DNA from: Mucilaginibacter roseus
GTDB lineage: Bacteria; Bacteroidota; Bacteroidia; Sphingobacteriales; Sphingobacteriaceae
Assembly: GCF_021215455.1 (NCBI RefSeq)
Contig: NZ_JAJPWV010000003.1
Coordinates: forward strand, 434,001 to 498,000
Direction: 5' to 3'
DNA length: 64,000 nucleotides
Shown: one piece after another, positions 54,419 through 63,295 of the stretch
How positions within the stretch are numbered: the stretch's first letter is position 1
Layout: the number at the start of each line of letters is the position of its first letter
Notes under the pieces: model-generated
What the model was told of the DNA's origin: nothing
The model's database searches: none
What the model saw: only the letters and a program-made list of their open reading frames with translations
Translations under genes and position numbers: made by a program

Positions 54419-55678
54419 CTATTCCATCGTCAACCGCCTGATGAGTTCGGCGCTTTGTTTATTGCCTTCATCGAGCCTGTCCTTAAAAAAAGCCTGTACG
54501 TGATTAAAGTGATTTTTGTAGCCCTGCATATCGCCATAGCCTATGATGGACGACCACTCGCGCACGGCTGAATGAAATTCCAGATCATCGCCGCGGATGG
54601 TTTTATCGTATAGTGCGGTCTTGATGGATTCTTCCAGTAACTCCTGGTTCTTGAACAGATATTCGGCAATGCCCAACCTCAGGCGGAAAGGTGGGGTTTG
54701 GGCTATCAGGTTATCGTACGGACTAACGCCCAAATGGCACCAGGCATCAACCATACTTAATATACTAAGGTGCGAATTTGGTTTACGCTGGGCGGGGCCA
54801 TCGGCTAAGGAAAACTCCTTCATCACAGCATCATTAAACATGATAGGCTTGCGGCTTTCGTGAAAAACAAAGTCGCGGGCGCGGTACAACCTGTCGCGAA
54901 ACTTTTGCTCTTCTTCCATAATCATCAGTTTAAATAACTCCGACTCGGATTGCGCATAACGCTTTACCTGCTGGCGCGCGTATGGATTCATGATGGCCAG
55001 TCCGGCGTATACGTGGGCTTTATAGCTAAATATACGCAGCGTGGTAAGTATTTTTACATTGTCTATACCGCCATGGTAGGAACCGTTGTCCCACGGGAAA
55101 AAACCGGCGTTGCTCCAGGCGGTACCCATACTTTCAAAACCTACGTGGGTTACAGCCTGGGTATCTGCTACTATACGGTCGTGCTCGTGGTAATCTTTTA
55201 ACTCCACCACATCTGAGCCGATGGCCGTGAACAGATCGAGCATTCGCTTATAAGCATCCGCATCAGAACGGTGATTGATCAGGATCAGCTTCTGCCCGTC
55301 AGGTGCAAAGCCCGGACCGTGCATAGCATGGAAGGTAATGATGTTGGCATCGGCAGGCAGGTGTTTTTCAAAGGCGGTTATTTCGGGATGCTTTACCGAG
55401 GTTTGCCCGGCTACAATGGCGCCATACTTGGTGATCGGGCCGTACTCGGCTACTACCTGCATTATCTTTTCTGCCTCTACTGAGTAAATAATGAGGTCGC
55501 AACGGTGGGCTATTTCCCTTCCGCTATCCAGCAATTGTACGCCATGAGGGGCAAGATCCGCCTCCAGTTTCTCCCGGTTTTCGGGCATGTCGCAGCCAAA
55601 CACCTCGTAACCCGCCTTTGCAAAAGCCTTGGCGTATAAACGCCCCATATCGCCCAAACCTATAATGCCTATTAACAT
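54419..55678 (-). CDS. Prephenate dehydrogenase
   Basis: 419 residues starting MLIGIIGLGDMGRLYAKAF at 55678, where the GxGxxG NAD(P) loop begins within eight residues; a longer frame by seven codons is unlikely. Further family features: TSVKHPEITAFEKHLP, ITFHAMHGPGFAPDGQKL and a large helical C-terminal domain. It oxidises and decarboxylates prephenate to 4-hydroxyphenylpyruvate for tyrosine synthesis; it resembles the yeast Tyr1 type more than bifunctional TyrA, as no chorismate mutase domain is present. Confidence 0.82.
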   Translation of the reverse strand: MLIGIIGLGDMGRLYAKAFAKAGYEVFGCDMPENREKLEADLAPHGVQLLDSGREIAHRCDLIIYSVEAEKIMQVVAEYGPITKYGAIVAGQTSVKHPEITAFEKHLPADANIITFHAMHGPGFAPDGQKLILINHRSDADAYKRMLDLFTAIGSDVVELKDYHEHDRIVADTQAVTHVGFESMGTAWSNAGFFPWDNGSYHGGIDNVKILTTLRIFSYKAHVYAGLAIMNPYARQQVKRYAQSESELFKLMIMEEEQKFRDRLYRARDFVFHESRKPIMFNDAVMKEFSLADGPAQRKPNSHLSILSMVDAWCHLGVSPYDNLIAQTPPFRLRLGIAEYLFKNQELLEESIKTALYDKTIRGDDLEFHSAVREWSSIIGYGDMQGYKNHFNHVQAFFKDRLDEGNKQSAELIRRLTME

Positions 55679-55804
55679 GTTGCTAATATAAGTATGCAAG
55701 GCATATTTTGGAATGAAACATTATTTTCGTTTATTGCAAGCGGCCGGGTAACAACAATACCCATGTTTAGGCCGTATAATGTAAAACCATCTAAAGCTAT
55801 ACCT

Positions 55805-56434
55805 ATGAAGAAATTATTTTTTACACCGATAATTATTTTTATAGCGTTTTTTTCGTTTGCCCAGGGGCAGGACTCTACCAAAAAAGCCAGTGCTCCAGCA
55901 CAAGCGCGTGCACAAGCAGCCGCTCCGCAAAATACCGATCGCAGCCTGAGCGGCCAGTACCGTTACCTGCTTACTAAAACGTACAACTATCAGCAACCGG
56001 TTATCGGTGCGTTTTACCGCAACGTGATGGATACCATAAAAACCGAACGTGCAGCGTTACGCAAAGCCCAGGCCACCGTGGCCAGCCAGGCAGCTATCAT
56101 TAAAAAGCTGAATGTTGATGTTACTGTTAAAGATGAAACCATATCCGCAGCAAACTCACGTGTAGACCAGATTAACCTACTGGGGATAAGCCTTACCAAA
56201 GCCGCCTATAATACCCTGATGTGGGGGCTGGTGCTGGGTTTTGGCATTGCGCTGGCTATTGTGATAATTACTACCACGCGTTTCAGGCAGGAGGCCAAAT
56301 ACCGCATCAAGCTTTACAATGAGCTTTCGGAAGAGTTCCAAACGTATAAAACCAAGGCGAACGAAAAAGAGAAAAAGCTTGCCCGCGAACTGCAAACGGA
56401 GCGTAATAAGCTTGACGAACTGATGGGCAGATAA
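55805..56434 (+). CDS. Signal-peptide, coiled-coil and single-helix protein
   Basis: 209 residues from the ATG at 55805 (the frame runs 37 codons further upstream without a plausible start). Signal peptide MKKLFFTPIIIFIAFFSFAQ, an Ala/Gln-rich linker (27-46), a coiled coil (about 72-125), one helix (139-157) and a highly charged coiled coil (about 165-207). Function unknown; the architecture suits a scaffold spanning the inner membrane. It is divergent from the prephenate dehydrogenase. Confidence 0.7.
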   Translation: MKKLFFTPIIIFIAFFSFAQGQDSTKKASAPAQARAQAAAPQNTDRSLSGQYRYLLTKTYNYQQPVIGAFYRNVMDTIKTERAALRKAQATVASQAAIIKKLNVDVTVKDETISAANSRVDQINLLGISLTKAAYNTLMWGLVLGFGIALAIVIITTTRFRQEAKYRIKLYNELSEEFQTYKTKANEKEKKLARELQTERNKLDELMGR

Positions 56435-56482
56435 AAATATAACGTAGCGGCAAATAATAGCAAATGCGGGAGCTAAGCGTCG

Positions 56483-56647
56483 CTATTTCTTTTCCCTGTT
56501 TTTAAGGTCAGCGGCTACACTGCCATCTGTCTTTTTGGCTTGCTGTTTTGCCGTGCGCGCTTCAGCCTCCTTTACCTCGTCTTTCTCACTGATCGGGCCT
56601 TCAGTACGCAATTCCTTTTCGTTGTCTTCTTGATGTTGCTTTGCCAT
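56483..56647 (-). CDS. 54-residue highly charged protein
   Basis: MAKQHQEDNEKELRTEGPIS then EKDEVKEAEARTAKQQAKKT and a C-terminal ADLKNREKK. It is dominated by Lys, Glu, Gln and Asp, with no hydrophobic core, so it is likely disordered or a single helix. It has its own ATG preceded by an AT-rich stretch. Coding bias (no stops across 55 codons, GCA/AAG usage like neighbours) supports it, but no family is recognised. Confidence 0.5.
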   Translation of the reverse strand: MAKQHQEDNEKELRTEGPISEKDEVKEAEARTAKQQAKKTDGSVAADLKNREKK

Positions 56648-56809
56648 AATTATATTCTTTACAGTGGTAACCTATGGTCTAAGCATATTGTTTAAAAGAA
56701 AATAAATTAATCTTAAGGAAATCAATCTGAATTATTTTCCATATATTTACTTACCTTTTATAGCCGAACTACACTCACATATTTCCTGGTTTACTTTAAA
56801 TTTTGCATT

Positions 56810-57007
56810 ATGAAACAGGAATTAAAACATTACGAGTTCATAAACCTGCAAACAGGCAATGTAATTTCGTACATAACGCTGCCCGCATCGCTTACCGGCA
56901 CCGAACTGGAGCAACAACTGGAAAGGAAGAAAACCGAGTTGGCAGTAAACAAGCGCCTGTATCTGGAGCTGATCTATTGGCAGGATCAGGATCACTGCAT
57001 CAGGTAA
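56810..57007 (+). CDS. 65-residue hypothetical protein
   Basis: Starts MKQELKHYEFINLQTGNVIS and ends LELIYWQDQDHCIR. Two frames overlap here; this one (56810) is preferred because its content (a beta strand pair, then an amphipathic helix EQQLERKKTELAVNKRLY) is protein-like and its stop lies just before a strong terminator. No family is recognised. AT-rich upstream sequence includes TAAATTTTG near the ATG. Confidence 0.6.
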   Translation: MKQELKHYEFINLQTGNVISYITLPASLTGTELEQQLERKKTELAVNKRLYLELIYWQDQDHCIR

Positions 57008-57019
57008 ATAATGGCTTAA

Positions 57020-57060
57020 AATAAAACAGCCATTTGCTTTAGGCAAATGGCTGTTTTATT
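57020..57060. terminator. Perfect 18-base terminator after rpsJ
   Basis: Arms 57020-57037 and 57043-57060 pair without mismatch around a five-base loop, flanked by A/T-rich ends. It faces both the 65-residue gene and rpsJ, closing the str operon. Confidence 0.88.
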
Positions 57061-57082
57061 ATGTTCGGATCTTCCGGTACTA

Positions 57083-57388
57083 TCACACTTTGATCTCTAC
57101 TTCAACACCGCTTGGCAATTCAAGCTTCATTAAAGCATCAACAGTTTTTGAGTTTGAACTGTAGATGTCTAACAAACGCTTGTATGAGCAAAGTTGAAAT
57201 TGCTCACGTGCTTTTTTGTTTACGTGTGGTGAACGTAATACAGTGAAGATTTTTTTCTCGGTTGGTAAAGGCAGCGGTCCGCTAACTACAGCGCCGGTTG
57301 GCTTTACAGTCTTTACGATTTTCTCGGCTGACTTGTCAACCAGATTGTAATCGTAAGATTTTAATTTGATCCTGATTCTTTGGCTCAT
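57083..57388 (-). CDS. rpsJ: 30S ribosomal protein S10
   Basis: 101 residues; [20 protein letters not shown] and [18 protein letters not shown]. It is the last gene of the str operon, whereas normally rplC follows directly. The NusB-binding form of S10 also serves antitermination. Confidence 0.98.
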   Translation of the reverse strand: MSQRIRIKLKSYDYNLVDKSAEKIVKTVKPTGAVVSGPLPLPTEKKIFTVLRSPHVNKKAREQFQLCSYKRLLDIYSSNSKTVDALMKLELPSGVEVEIKV

Positions 57389-57492
57389 TTTAATTTTACT
57401 TTTGGGATTTCACTGATTATAGAGCGATCTCTCCGATTTGTTAATTTGGCTATACCTAAGAGCTATTTGTTAGGTAATGGCCGGTTTATTTT

Positions 57493-57540
57493 TAATTGCA
57501 CTGATCTATCGGTGAAATCACTCCTAAATCAGTGCAATTA
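57493..57540. repeat. Perfect hairpin between fusA and rpsJ
   Basis: TAATTGCACTGAT (57493-57505) pairs fully with ATCAGTGCAATTA (57528-57540). The loop and flanks carry GATTTCACTGAT and ATCGGTGAAATC, related to the element on the other side of fusA. Confidence 0.7.
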
Positions 57541-57549
57541 TATAACGAA

Positions 57550-59664
57550 TTATTCGTCGTCACCACCTTTTTGGCGGCCTTTGTTTTTAGCAACAACTTC
57601 TTCCTGTACGTTGCGTGGTGCTTCTTCGTAGTGATCAAACTCCATGGTTGAAGTTGCACGGCCTGAAGTAATAGTACGTAATTGCGTTACGTAACCAAAC
57701 ATCTCAGAAAGTGGTACCATAGCTTTAATTACCTGAGAACCGTTACGGGTATCCATACCTTGCAGTTGGCCACGACGACGGTTCATGTCACCGATAACGT
57801 CACCCATGTTTTCTTCAGGGGTAAGGATCTCGATTTTCATGATCGGCTCAAGCAATACCGGCTTACATTTTGGCAATGCTGCGCGGTAAGCTGAACGGCC
57901 TGCGATCTCGAAAGATAACGCGTCCGAATCGACAGCGTGGAATGATCCATCTATCAAACGAACTTTTAAGCCGGTAAGCGGGAAGCCTGCAAGCACACCA
58001 TTATCCATAGCTGATTTGAAGCCTTTCTCAACAGATGGAATGAACTCGCGAGGGATAGCACCACCAACGATTTCATTAACAAACTGTAAGCCTTCTTTAT
58101 CGTCATCAGCAGGAGAGATGATAACCTGAATATCGGCGAATTTACCACGACCACCGGTTTGTTTCTTGTAAGTTTCGCGGTGCTGGGTAGTACCGGTAAT
58201 AGCCTCTTTGTAAGCTACCTGTGGCGCACCCTGGTTAACCTCAACCTTGAACTCACGTTTCAAACGGTCCATGATGATATCCAAGTGAAGCTCGCCCATA
58301 CCTGAAATTACAGTTTGACCTGTATCCTGATCTGTTTGTACGCGGAAGGTTGGATCTTCTTCAGCTAATTTACCAAGCGCGATACCCAGTTTATCAACGT
58401 CGGCCTGAGTTTTAGGCTCAATAGCCAAACCGATAACCGGCTCAGGGAATTGCATTGACTCTAACACGATAGGGTGTTTTTCGTCGCAAAGGGTATCACC
58501 GGTTTTAATATCCTTAAAGCCTACTACCGCAGCAATATCACCCGCACCTACGTTAGGGATAGGGTTTTGCTTATTAGCGTGCATTTGGAATATACGAGAG
58601 ATACGCTCTTTATTTTCTGAACGCATGTTGTATACATATGAACCAGCATCCAGGTTACCTGAGTAAACACGGATGAAGCACAAACGGCCTACAAATGGGT
58701 CGGTAGCAATTTTAAATGCAAGTGCTGAGAATGGTTCTTTAATATCCGGTTGACGGGTGATCTCCTCACCAGTGTCTGGATTTGTACCGGTGATAGCTTC
58801 AACATCAAGTGGCGAAGGCAACAACTCCATTACATAATCAAGCATAGTTTGTACACCTTTGTTTTTGAACGATGAACCGCAAGTCATCGGAACGATCTTA
58901 CCGGCCAGTGTAGCCTGACGTAAAGCGTCAAGTACTTCACGCTCAGTAATAGTGGTCGGGTCGTCAAAGAATTTTTCCATCAGCGTATCGTCAAACTCGG
59001 CAACAGCTTCAAGTAATTTCTCTCTCCACTCGTTAGCTTCGTCAATCAGATCATCAGGGATCGGAACTTCAGTAAAGGTCATACCTTTATCGTGCTCGTT
59101 CCAAACCACACCACGGAAGTTGATCAAATCAACCACACCTTTAAAACCATCTTCGGCACCGATAGGGATTTGCAGTGGCACAGCGTGGCTGCCCAGCATA
59201 TCTCTAACTTGCTTAACAACTTTCAAAAAGTCAGCACCTGAACGGTCCATTTTGTTAACGAAACCGATACGTGGTACGTTGTAGTTGTTAGCCAAACGCC
59301 AGTTAGTTTCTGACTGTGGCTCAACACCATCAACTGCTGAGAAAAGGAAAACCAAACCATCAAGTACACGTAATGAACGGTTTACCTCTACGGTAAAATC
59401 CACGTGACCCGGGGTATCAATTACGTTTACCTGGTATTTATTGTTACGGTAGTTCCAGAACACGGTAGTAGCTGCCGAAGTGATGGTGATACCACGCTCC
59501 TGCTCTTGTGCCATCCAGTCCATCGTAGCTGCACCTTCGTGCACCTCGCCAATTTTGTGGCTCACACCAGCGTAATAAAGTATACGCTCGGTAGTGGTGG
59601 TTTTACCGGCATCAATGTGAGCGGCAATACCAATGTTTCTTGTATATTTAAGATCTCTTGACAT
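57550..59664 (-). CDS. fusA: Elongation factor G
   Basis: 704 residues. GTPase motifs [16 protein letters not shown] (P-loop), [12 protein letters not shown] and [10 protein letters not shown] are intact; five domains in normal order. It drives translocation and, with RRF, ribosome recycling. It lies between rpsG and rpsJ. Confidence 0.98.
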   Translation of the reverse strand: MSRDLKYTRNIGIAAHIDAGKTTTTERILYYAGVSHKIGEVHEGAATMDWMAQEQERGITITSAATTVFWNYRNNKYQVNVIDTPGHVDFTVEVNRSLRVLDGLVFLFSAVDGVEPQSETNWRLANNYNVPRIGFVNKMDRSGADFLKVVKQVRDMLGSHAVPLQIPIGAEDGFKGVVDLINFRGVVWNEHDKGMTFTEVPIPDDLIDEANEWREKLLEAVAEFDDTLMEKFFDDPTTITEREVLDALRQATLAGKIVPMTCGSSFKNKGVQTMLDYVMELLPSPLDVEAITGTNPDTGEEITRQPDIKEPFSALAFKIATDPFVGRLCFIRVYSGNLDAGSYVYNMRSENKERISRIFQMHANKQNPIPNVGAGDIAAVVGFKDIKTGDTLCDEKHPIVLESMQFPEPVIGLAIEPKTQADVDKLGIALGKLAEEDPTFRVQTDQDTGQTVISGMGELHLDIIMDRLKREFKVEVNQGAPQVAYKEAITGTTQHRETYKKQTGGRGKFADIQVIISPADDDKEGLQFVNEIVGGAIPREFIPSVEKGFKSAMDNGVLAGFPLTGLKVRLIDGSFHAVDSDALSFEIAGRSAYRAALPKCKPVLLEPIMKIEILTPEENMGDVIGDMNRRRGQLQGMDTRNGSQVIKAMVPLSEMFGYVTQLRTITSGRATSTMEFDHYEEAPRNVQEEVVAKNKGRQKGGDDE

Positions 59665-59695
59665 CTTTTGTTGTTTGATTTCTCGGATTTAAAAT

Positions 59696-59750
59696 GATTT
59701 CACCGACCTGTTGAGATTAAAAATGCAATCCTAACAAAATCGGTGGAATC
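59696..59750. repeat. Palindrome between rpsG and fusA
   Basis: GATTTCACCGA (59696-59706) pairs with TCGGTGGAATC (59740-59750) at 10 of 11; further AAATCGGTGTAATCC follows up to rpsG. Confidence 0.6.
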
Positions 59751-59778
59751 GTATATTAAATCGGTGTAATCCTTTTGT

Positions 59779-60246
59779 TTAGAACCTGAAGTGTGAGAAC
59801 GCCTTGTTGGCTTCAGCCATTTTGTGCGTATCTTCTTTCTTTTTAACCGCAGCACCTTCACCTTTTGAAGCAGAGATGATCTCACCGGCTAATTTCTCCA
59901 TCATGGTTTTTTCGCCACGTTTACGAGCATAGCTGATCAACCACTTCATACCCAAAGCAATTTTACGCTCCGGACGAACCTCAGTAGGAACCTGGAAGTT
60001 AGCACCACCTACACGGCGTGATTTAACTTCAACAGCTGGCATTACGTTGTTCAAAGCTTTTTTCCAGGTATCTAAACCGTTTTCACTGGTTTTTTTCTCA
60101 ACGATATCAACAGCGTTGTAAAAAATTGAGTACGCGGTAGATTTTTTACCATCATACATCATGTTGTTTACAAACCTTGTTACCATGGTATCATTGAACC
60201 TTGGATCAGGAAGGATAATTCTCTTTTTTGGTTTCGACTTTCTCAT
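59779..60246 (-). CDS. rpsG: 30S ribosomal protein S7
   Basis: 155 residues; [20 protein letters not shown] and [20 protein letters not shown]. Primary 16S binder and, in E. coli, repressor of the str operon. Confidence 0.98.
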   Translation of the reverse strand: MRKSKPKKRIILPDPRFNDTMVTRFVNNMMYDGKKSTAYSIFYNAVDIVEKKTSENGLDTWKKALNNVMPAVEVKSRRVGGANFQVPTEVRPERKIALGMKWLISYARKRGEKTMMEKLAGEIISASKGEGAAVKKKEDTHKMAEANKAFSHFRF

Positions 60247-60264
60247 TTTCTATTATCCTCCTTA

Positions 60265-60678
60265 TTATTTCTTTTTACCTTTTGCAGGTGCAGCAGCTGC
60301 CTGACCTGGTTTAGGACGCTTGGTACCATATTTAGAACGGCGTTGGTTACGGCCGGCAACACCTGAAGTATCTAACGCACCACGGATGATGTGGTAACGT
60401 ACACCTGGTAAATCCTTAACACGACCGCCACGGATTAACACGATAGAGTGCTCCTGTAAGTTGTGACCTTCACCCGGGATGTAGGCGTTAACCTCTTTAC
60501 CGTTAGTAAGGCGCACACGGGCAACTTTACGCATTGCTGAGTTTGGTTTTTTAGGGGTAGTGGTGTACACACGGGTGCACACGCCTCTTCGCTGTGGACA
60601 GCTGTCCAACGCTGGCGACTTACTCTTGTCTTCCAGAGCTACTCTACCTTTTCTAACTAATTGCTGAATAGTAGGCAT
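60265..60678 (-). CDS. rpsL: 30S ribosomal protein S12
   Basis: 137 residues; [18 protein letters not shown] and [17 protein letters not shown]. Both lysines linked to streptomycin resistance when mutated (TPKKPNS and RVKDLPG) are wild type. A short Ala/Lys tail ([14 protein letters not shown]) extends the C-terminus. Confidence 0.98.
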   Translation of the reverse strand: MPTIQQLVRKGRVALEDKSKSPALDSCPQRRGVCTRVYTTTPKKPNSAMRKVARVRLTNGKEVNAYIPGEGHNLQEHSIVLIRGGRVKDLPGVRYHIIRGALDTSGVAGRNQRRSKYGTKRPKPGQAAAAPAKGKKK

Positions 60679-60723
60679 TTCTTGCTTTGTTTCTTTACAG
60701 TTTTATTCCTATTTTAAGGACTG

Positions 60724-60754
60724 CAAAGGTATGTCAATTTTTTTTATTAGCAAA
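60724..60754 (-). promoter_or_regulatory. Promoter of the str operon
   Basis: On the minus strand TTTG (60751-60754), exactly 19 bases, TACCTTTG (60724-60731): a full Bacteroidota -33/-7 match, about 45 bases before rpsL. Confidence 0.78.
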
Positions 60755-60932
60755 TGCCTGATAGAAAATATTTTAGATGGGCGTTATAATTTCGGTTTCA
60801 AAACTTTTAGTTCAATAAAAAAAACCTCTCCATTTACATAAAGCACGTCAAAAAATTAAATAATAATTATTTTTTAATCAATAAGATATTGCTTAAAAAT
60901 TTATATTTGATTTCAATTTAAACATTATCATT

Positions 60933-62165
60933 ATGAGAAATCACTTGTTACGCTATGGCATGCTGCTGTGCACATTACTTTTTCTTTTTAATTCGTGTAA
61001 AAAGGAACCATCCGTAAAATCTAATGAGGCTGTGGAAAAGCCGATAAAAACTGCAATAGATTACATTAAATCCCTTGGCTTTCGCGAATCAGAGATAAAG
61101 GATATTGGAGAAAATTATCTTGTTAATGAAGATATTCTTTTTTCAAAAAAACAAGTAGAAGAGTTATTAAAGAAAAATAACAACAAGCTTCGAGTTGATC
61201 AGTATGGTTCACAAAACTATTTAGGATTACTGTCAAATGTCATCATTAAAATAGACCCTTCTATGAACAGCTATGTTAATGAAATAAATTCTGCCATAAC
61301 GCAATGGAATAACGTACCTAATTGCAGGGTAAAGTTTATTATACATAACGGACAAGGCGTTCCTTATGCCCCACCAAATGTAACCATCACGAATGGCTCT
61401 TTAGGCACTAACACTTGCGGTGCAGCTTATTACCCCATGAACGGTGCGCCCGGCAATCAGATATGGATAAATTTAGCGGTCACAACCAGTATGTCTTTTG
61501 ACCAAAGGCAGCGCACTGTAACCCATGAGTTAGGGCATACAATAGGGCTGGCTCATACCAATTGGTTTGCCGTTGGCGATGCGGGCTCCGGAACTACAGG
61601 TAATGGAGCAAAATATAATACCACCCATATACTAGGTACGCCTACCGGTTATGATTATGTTTCTTTAATGAATAGCGGAGAGTGTTCTTACGGCGCTACA
61701 CAGCTATCTGATTATGATAAAATAGCGGTTCAGTTTATTTATCCGGAAAACCCGCCTGTTGCCGGTATGTCACCCGTATTCAGATATAACAATGTCGGCA
61801 ATGGCGATCATTTTTACACAAGCAACTATTATGAGCTATCGCAAGGGGGCAATAACAGCTATTTATTCGAAGGAGTAGGCTTTTTTGCACCGACATCACA
61901 AATTTCCGGCACATCTCCAGTTTATCGTTATTATAATTCAGGTAACGGCGATCATTATTATACGCGGACTCTGGGCTCATACTCGGGTTACACTTATGAG
62001 CGGGTAGCTTTTTATGCTTATGCTTCGGCAACAAATGGCGCTGTACCTGTATATGGTTATTACAATACACAAACCGGAGACCACTTTTATACTAAAAACC
62101 AAAATGAATTTATAAACGGCACCGGTACTTATGCTTACGAAGGGGTGCAATTTTATGCCTATTAA
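60933..62165 (+). CDS. Lipoprotein zinc metalloprotease with GDHFYT repeats
   Basis: 410 residues. Signal and lipobox end at NSC22. The protease region (about 90-270) holds the metzincin-like motif THELGHTIGLAH (H198, E199, H202, H208), typical of M10/M57-type enzymes. The C-terminus (about 278-410) contains three copies of a roughly 45-residue repeat with PVFRYYN-type starts and GDHFYT, GDHYYT and GDHFYT (near 291, 339 and 382), as in DUF5648 domains. It is predicted to sit on the cell surface or in the periplasm and cleave proteins. The 5' half is AT-rich (a 60-base sample at 61081 has 17 G/C). A TATATTTG box lies at 60902-60909. Confidence 0.82.
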   Translation: MRNHLLRYGMLLCTLLFLFNSCKKEPSVKSNEAVEKPIKTAIDYIKSLGFRESEIKDIGENYLVNEDILFSKKQVEELLKKNNNKLRVDQYGSQNYLGLLSNVIIKIDPSMNSYVNEINSAITQWNNVPNCRVKFIIHNGQGVPYAPPNVTITNGSLGTNTCGAAYYPMNGAPGNQIWINLAVTTSMSFDQRQRTVTHELGHTIGLAHTNWFAVGDAGSGTTGNGAKYNTTHILGTPTGYDYVSLMNSGECSYGATQLSDYDKIAVQFIYPENPPVAGMSPVFRYNNVGNGDHFYTSNYYELSQGGNNSYLFEGVGFFAPTSQISGTSPVYRYYNSGNGDHYYTRTLGSYSGYTYERVAFYAYASATNGAVPVYGYYNTQTGDHFYTKNQNEFINGTGTYAYEGVQFYAY

Positions 62166-62173
62166 ATAACTTT

Positions 62174-62215
62174 CAGCCTATGCAAAGCCAATAGTAATTA
62201 GCTTTGCATAGGCTG
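62174..62215. terminator. Perfect 15-base convergent terminator hairpin
   Basis: CAGCCTATGCAAAGC (62174-62188) pairs with GCTTTGCATAGGCTG (62201-62215), abutting the epimerase stop; the T-run is weak. Confidence 0.7.
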
Positions 62216-63175
62216 TTATACAGCACAAATCTCCTTTATACTCTCGCTCACCGGCTTAAATTCTATCCCGATTGCTTTCTTTATTTTAGAATTGTCAAAA
62301 TACTTGGTGGTAACGGCCGATTGAGCGGCTATTTTATCCAGCACAGGGTCTTTACCTGTTAAAGCCGCAACCAGGGCGGCCGCGCGCCAGGCCAGGTTCA
62401 TCATCCAGGGTTTTGCTTCTTTGGCTGGCGCTGGTATACCGTAGCCTTGCGCTATCTCTTCAACCAGTTGCTTGTAAGCGCGATTCTCAGCATTTATTAT
62501 AAAACGTTCGGCGGTGATATCACTGTTCATTAAGGCGATCATGCATTTGGCTACATCCTGCACATCAACCAGTCCGGCAGTGCCGCTGGTATAAAATTTA
62601 AGGCCTTTACGTACAGTGTTAAATATTTGCCCCGTACCCTCGTCGCCGGCATTTTTGCCTATAATTAATGATGGGTTTACGATCACGGCATCCAGCCCCT
62701 CTGCAATACCTCGCCAAACTTCCATCTCACTTTCCAGTTTTGATATGGCATAGCCATCCGTCTCGGTGCTTACATCTAAATGCGTATTCTCGGTAATAAC
62801 CTCACCAGGTTTTGCTAAACCCAGTGCCGCTATTGAGCTTACATGCACCAACTTGCAGTTATTATCGAGACAAAGGTTTACTACATTAGCTGTGCCTGCA
62901 ACGTTGGCGGCTATCATGGGATCCTTATCCTTTTGCTTTAATGATACCCATGCAGCAGCATGATACACCCGCGTTACGCCTGCAAAAGCATCCTCAAGCG
63001 CAAAAACATCCAGTATATCGGCATCAACCCACTCAATGTTTCCAGAGAAAGGCGTCAATATAGTGGGCACAACAGATGATTTACGTTTTGTGCAACGCAC
63101 ACGTTCACCCTGCTTTACTAACTGCATGGCTACTTCAGCCCCTAAAAAACCCGTTGCGCCTGTTATTAAGATCAT
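62216..63175 (-). CDS. NAD-dependent epimerase/dehydratase family protein
   Basis: 319 residues from MILITGATGFLGAEVAMQLV at 63175; an in-frame start 13 codons upstream precedes the Rossmann motif unusually far and is rejected. It is an extended SDR with GATGFLG, catalytic YAISK and VIVNPSLIIGKNAG, resembling dihydroflavonol-reductase-like enzymes of unknown substrate. It is divergent from glmS and probably expressed alone. Confidence 0.88.
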   Translation of the reverse strand: MILITGATGFLGAEVAMQLVKQGERVRCTKRKSSVVPTILTPFSGNIEWVDADILDVFALEDAFAGVTRVYHAAAWVSLKQKDKDPMIAANVAGTANVVNLCLDNNCKLVHVSSIAALGLAKPGEVITENTHLDVSTETDGYAISKLESEMEVWRGIAEGLDAVIVNPSLIIGKNAGDEGTGQIFNTVRKGLKFYTSGTAGLVDVQDVAKCMIALMNSDITAERFIINAENRAYKQLVEEIAQGYGIPAPAKEAKPWMMNLAWRAAALVAALTGKDPVLDKIAAQSAVTTKYFDNSKIKKAIGIEFKPVSESIKEICAV

Positions 63176-63254
63176 GCCTTTAATACTAAAAATAGATTGC
63201 GCAAAGGTGCACAATTAATTTGGCAGCCTTACACTTGATTGCGCTAAACCTCGT

Positions 63255-63262
63255 TACATTTG
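63255..63262 (+). promoter_or_regulatory. glmS -7 box
   Basis: TACATTTG matches the consensus; a CTTG lies 17 bases upstream instead of TTTG at 19-21. The leader would be about 30 bases, too short for a glmS ribozyme. Confidence 0.35.
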
Positions 63263-63295
63263 CAACAATCAATCTACAAACAAAAACCTGAAACA

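Noticed and set aside
56803..57024. 73-residue alternative frame overlapping the 65-residue gene
   Set aside because: It runs into the terminator hairpin and has a less protein-like composition than the frame at 56810.
63176..63295. glmS ribozyme
   Set aside because: The space before glmS is only 120 bases, mostly promoter, and no ribozyme core was recognised.
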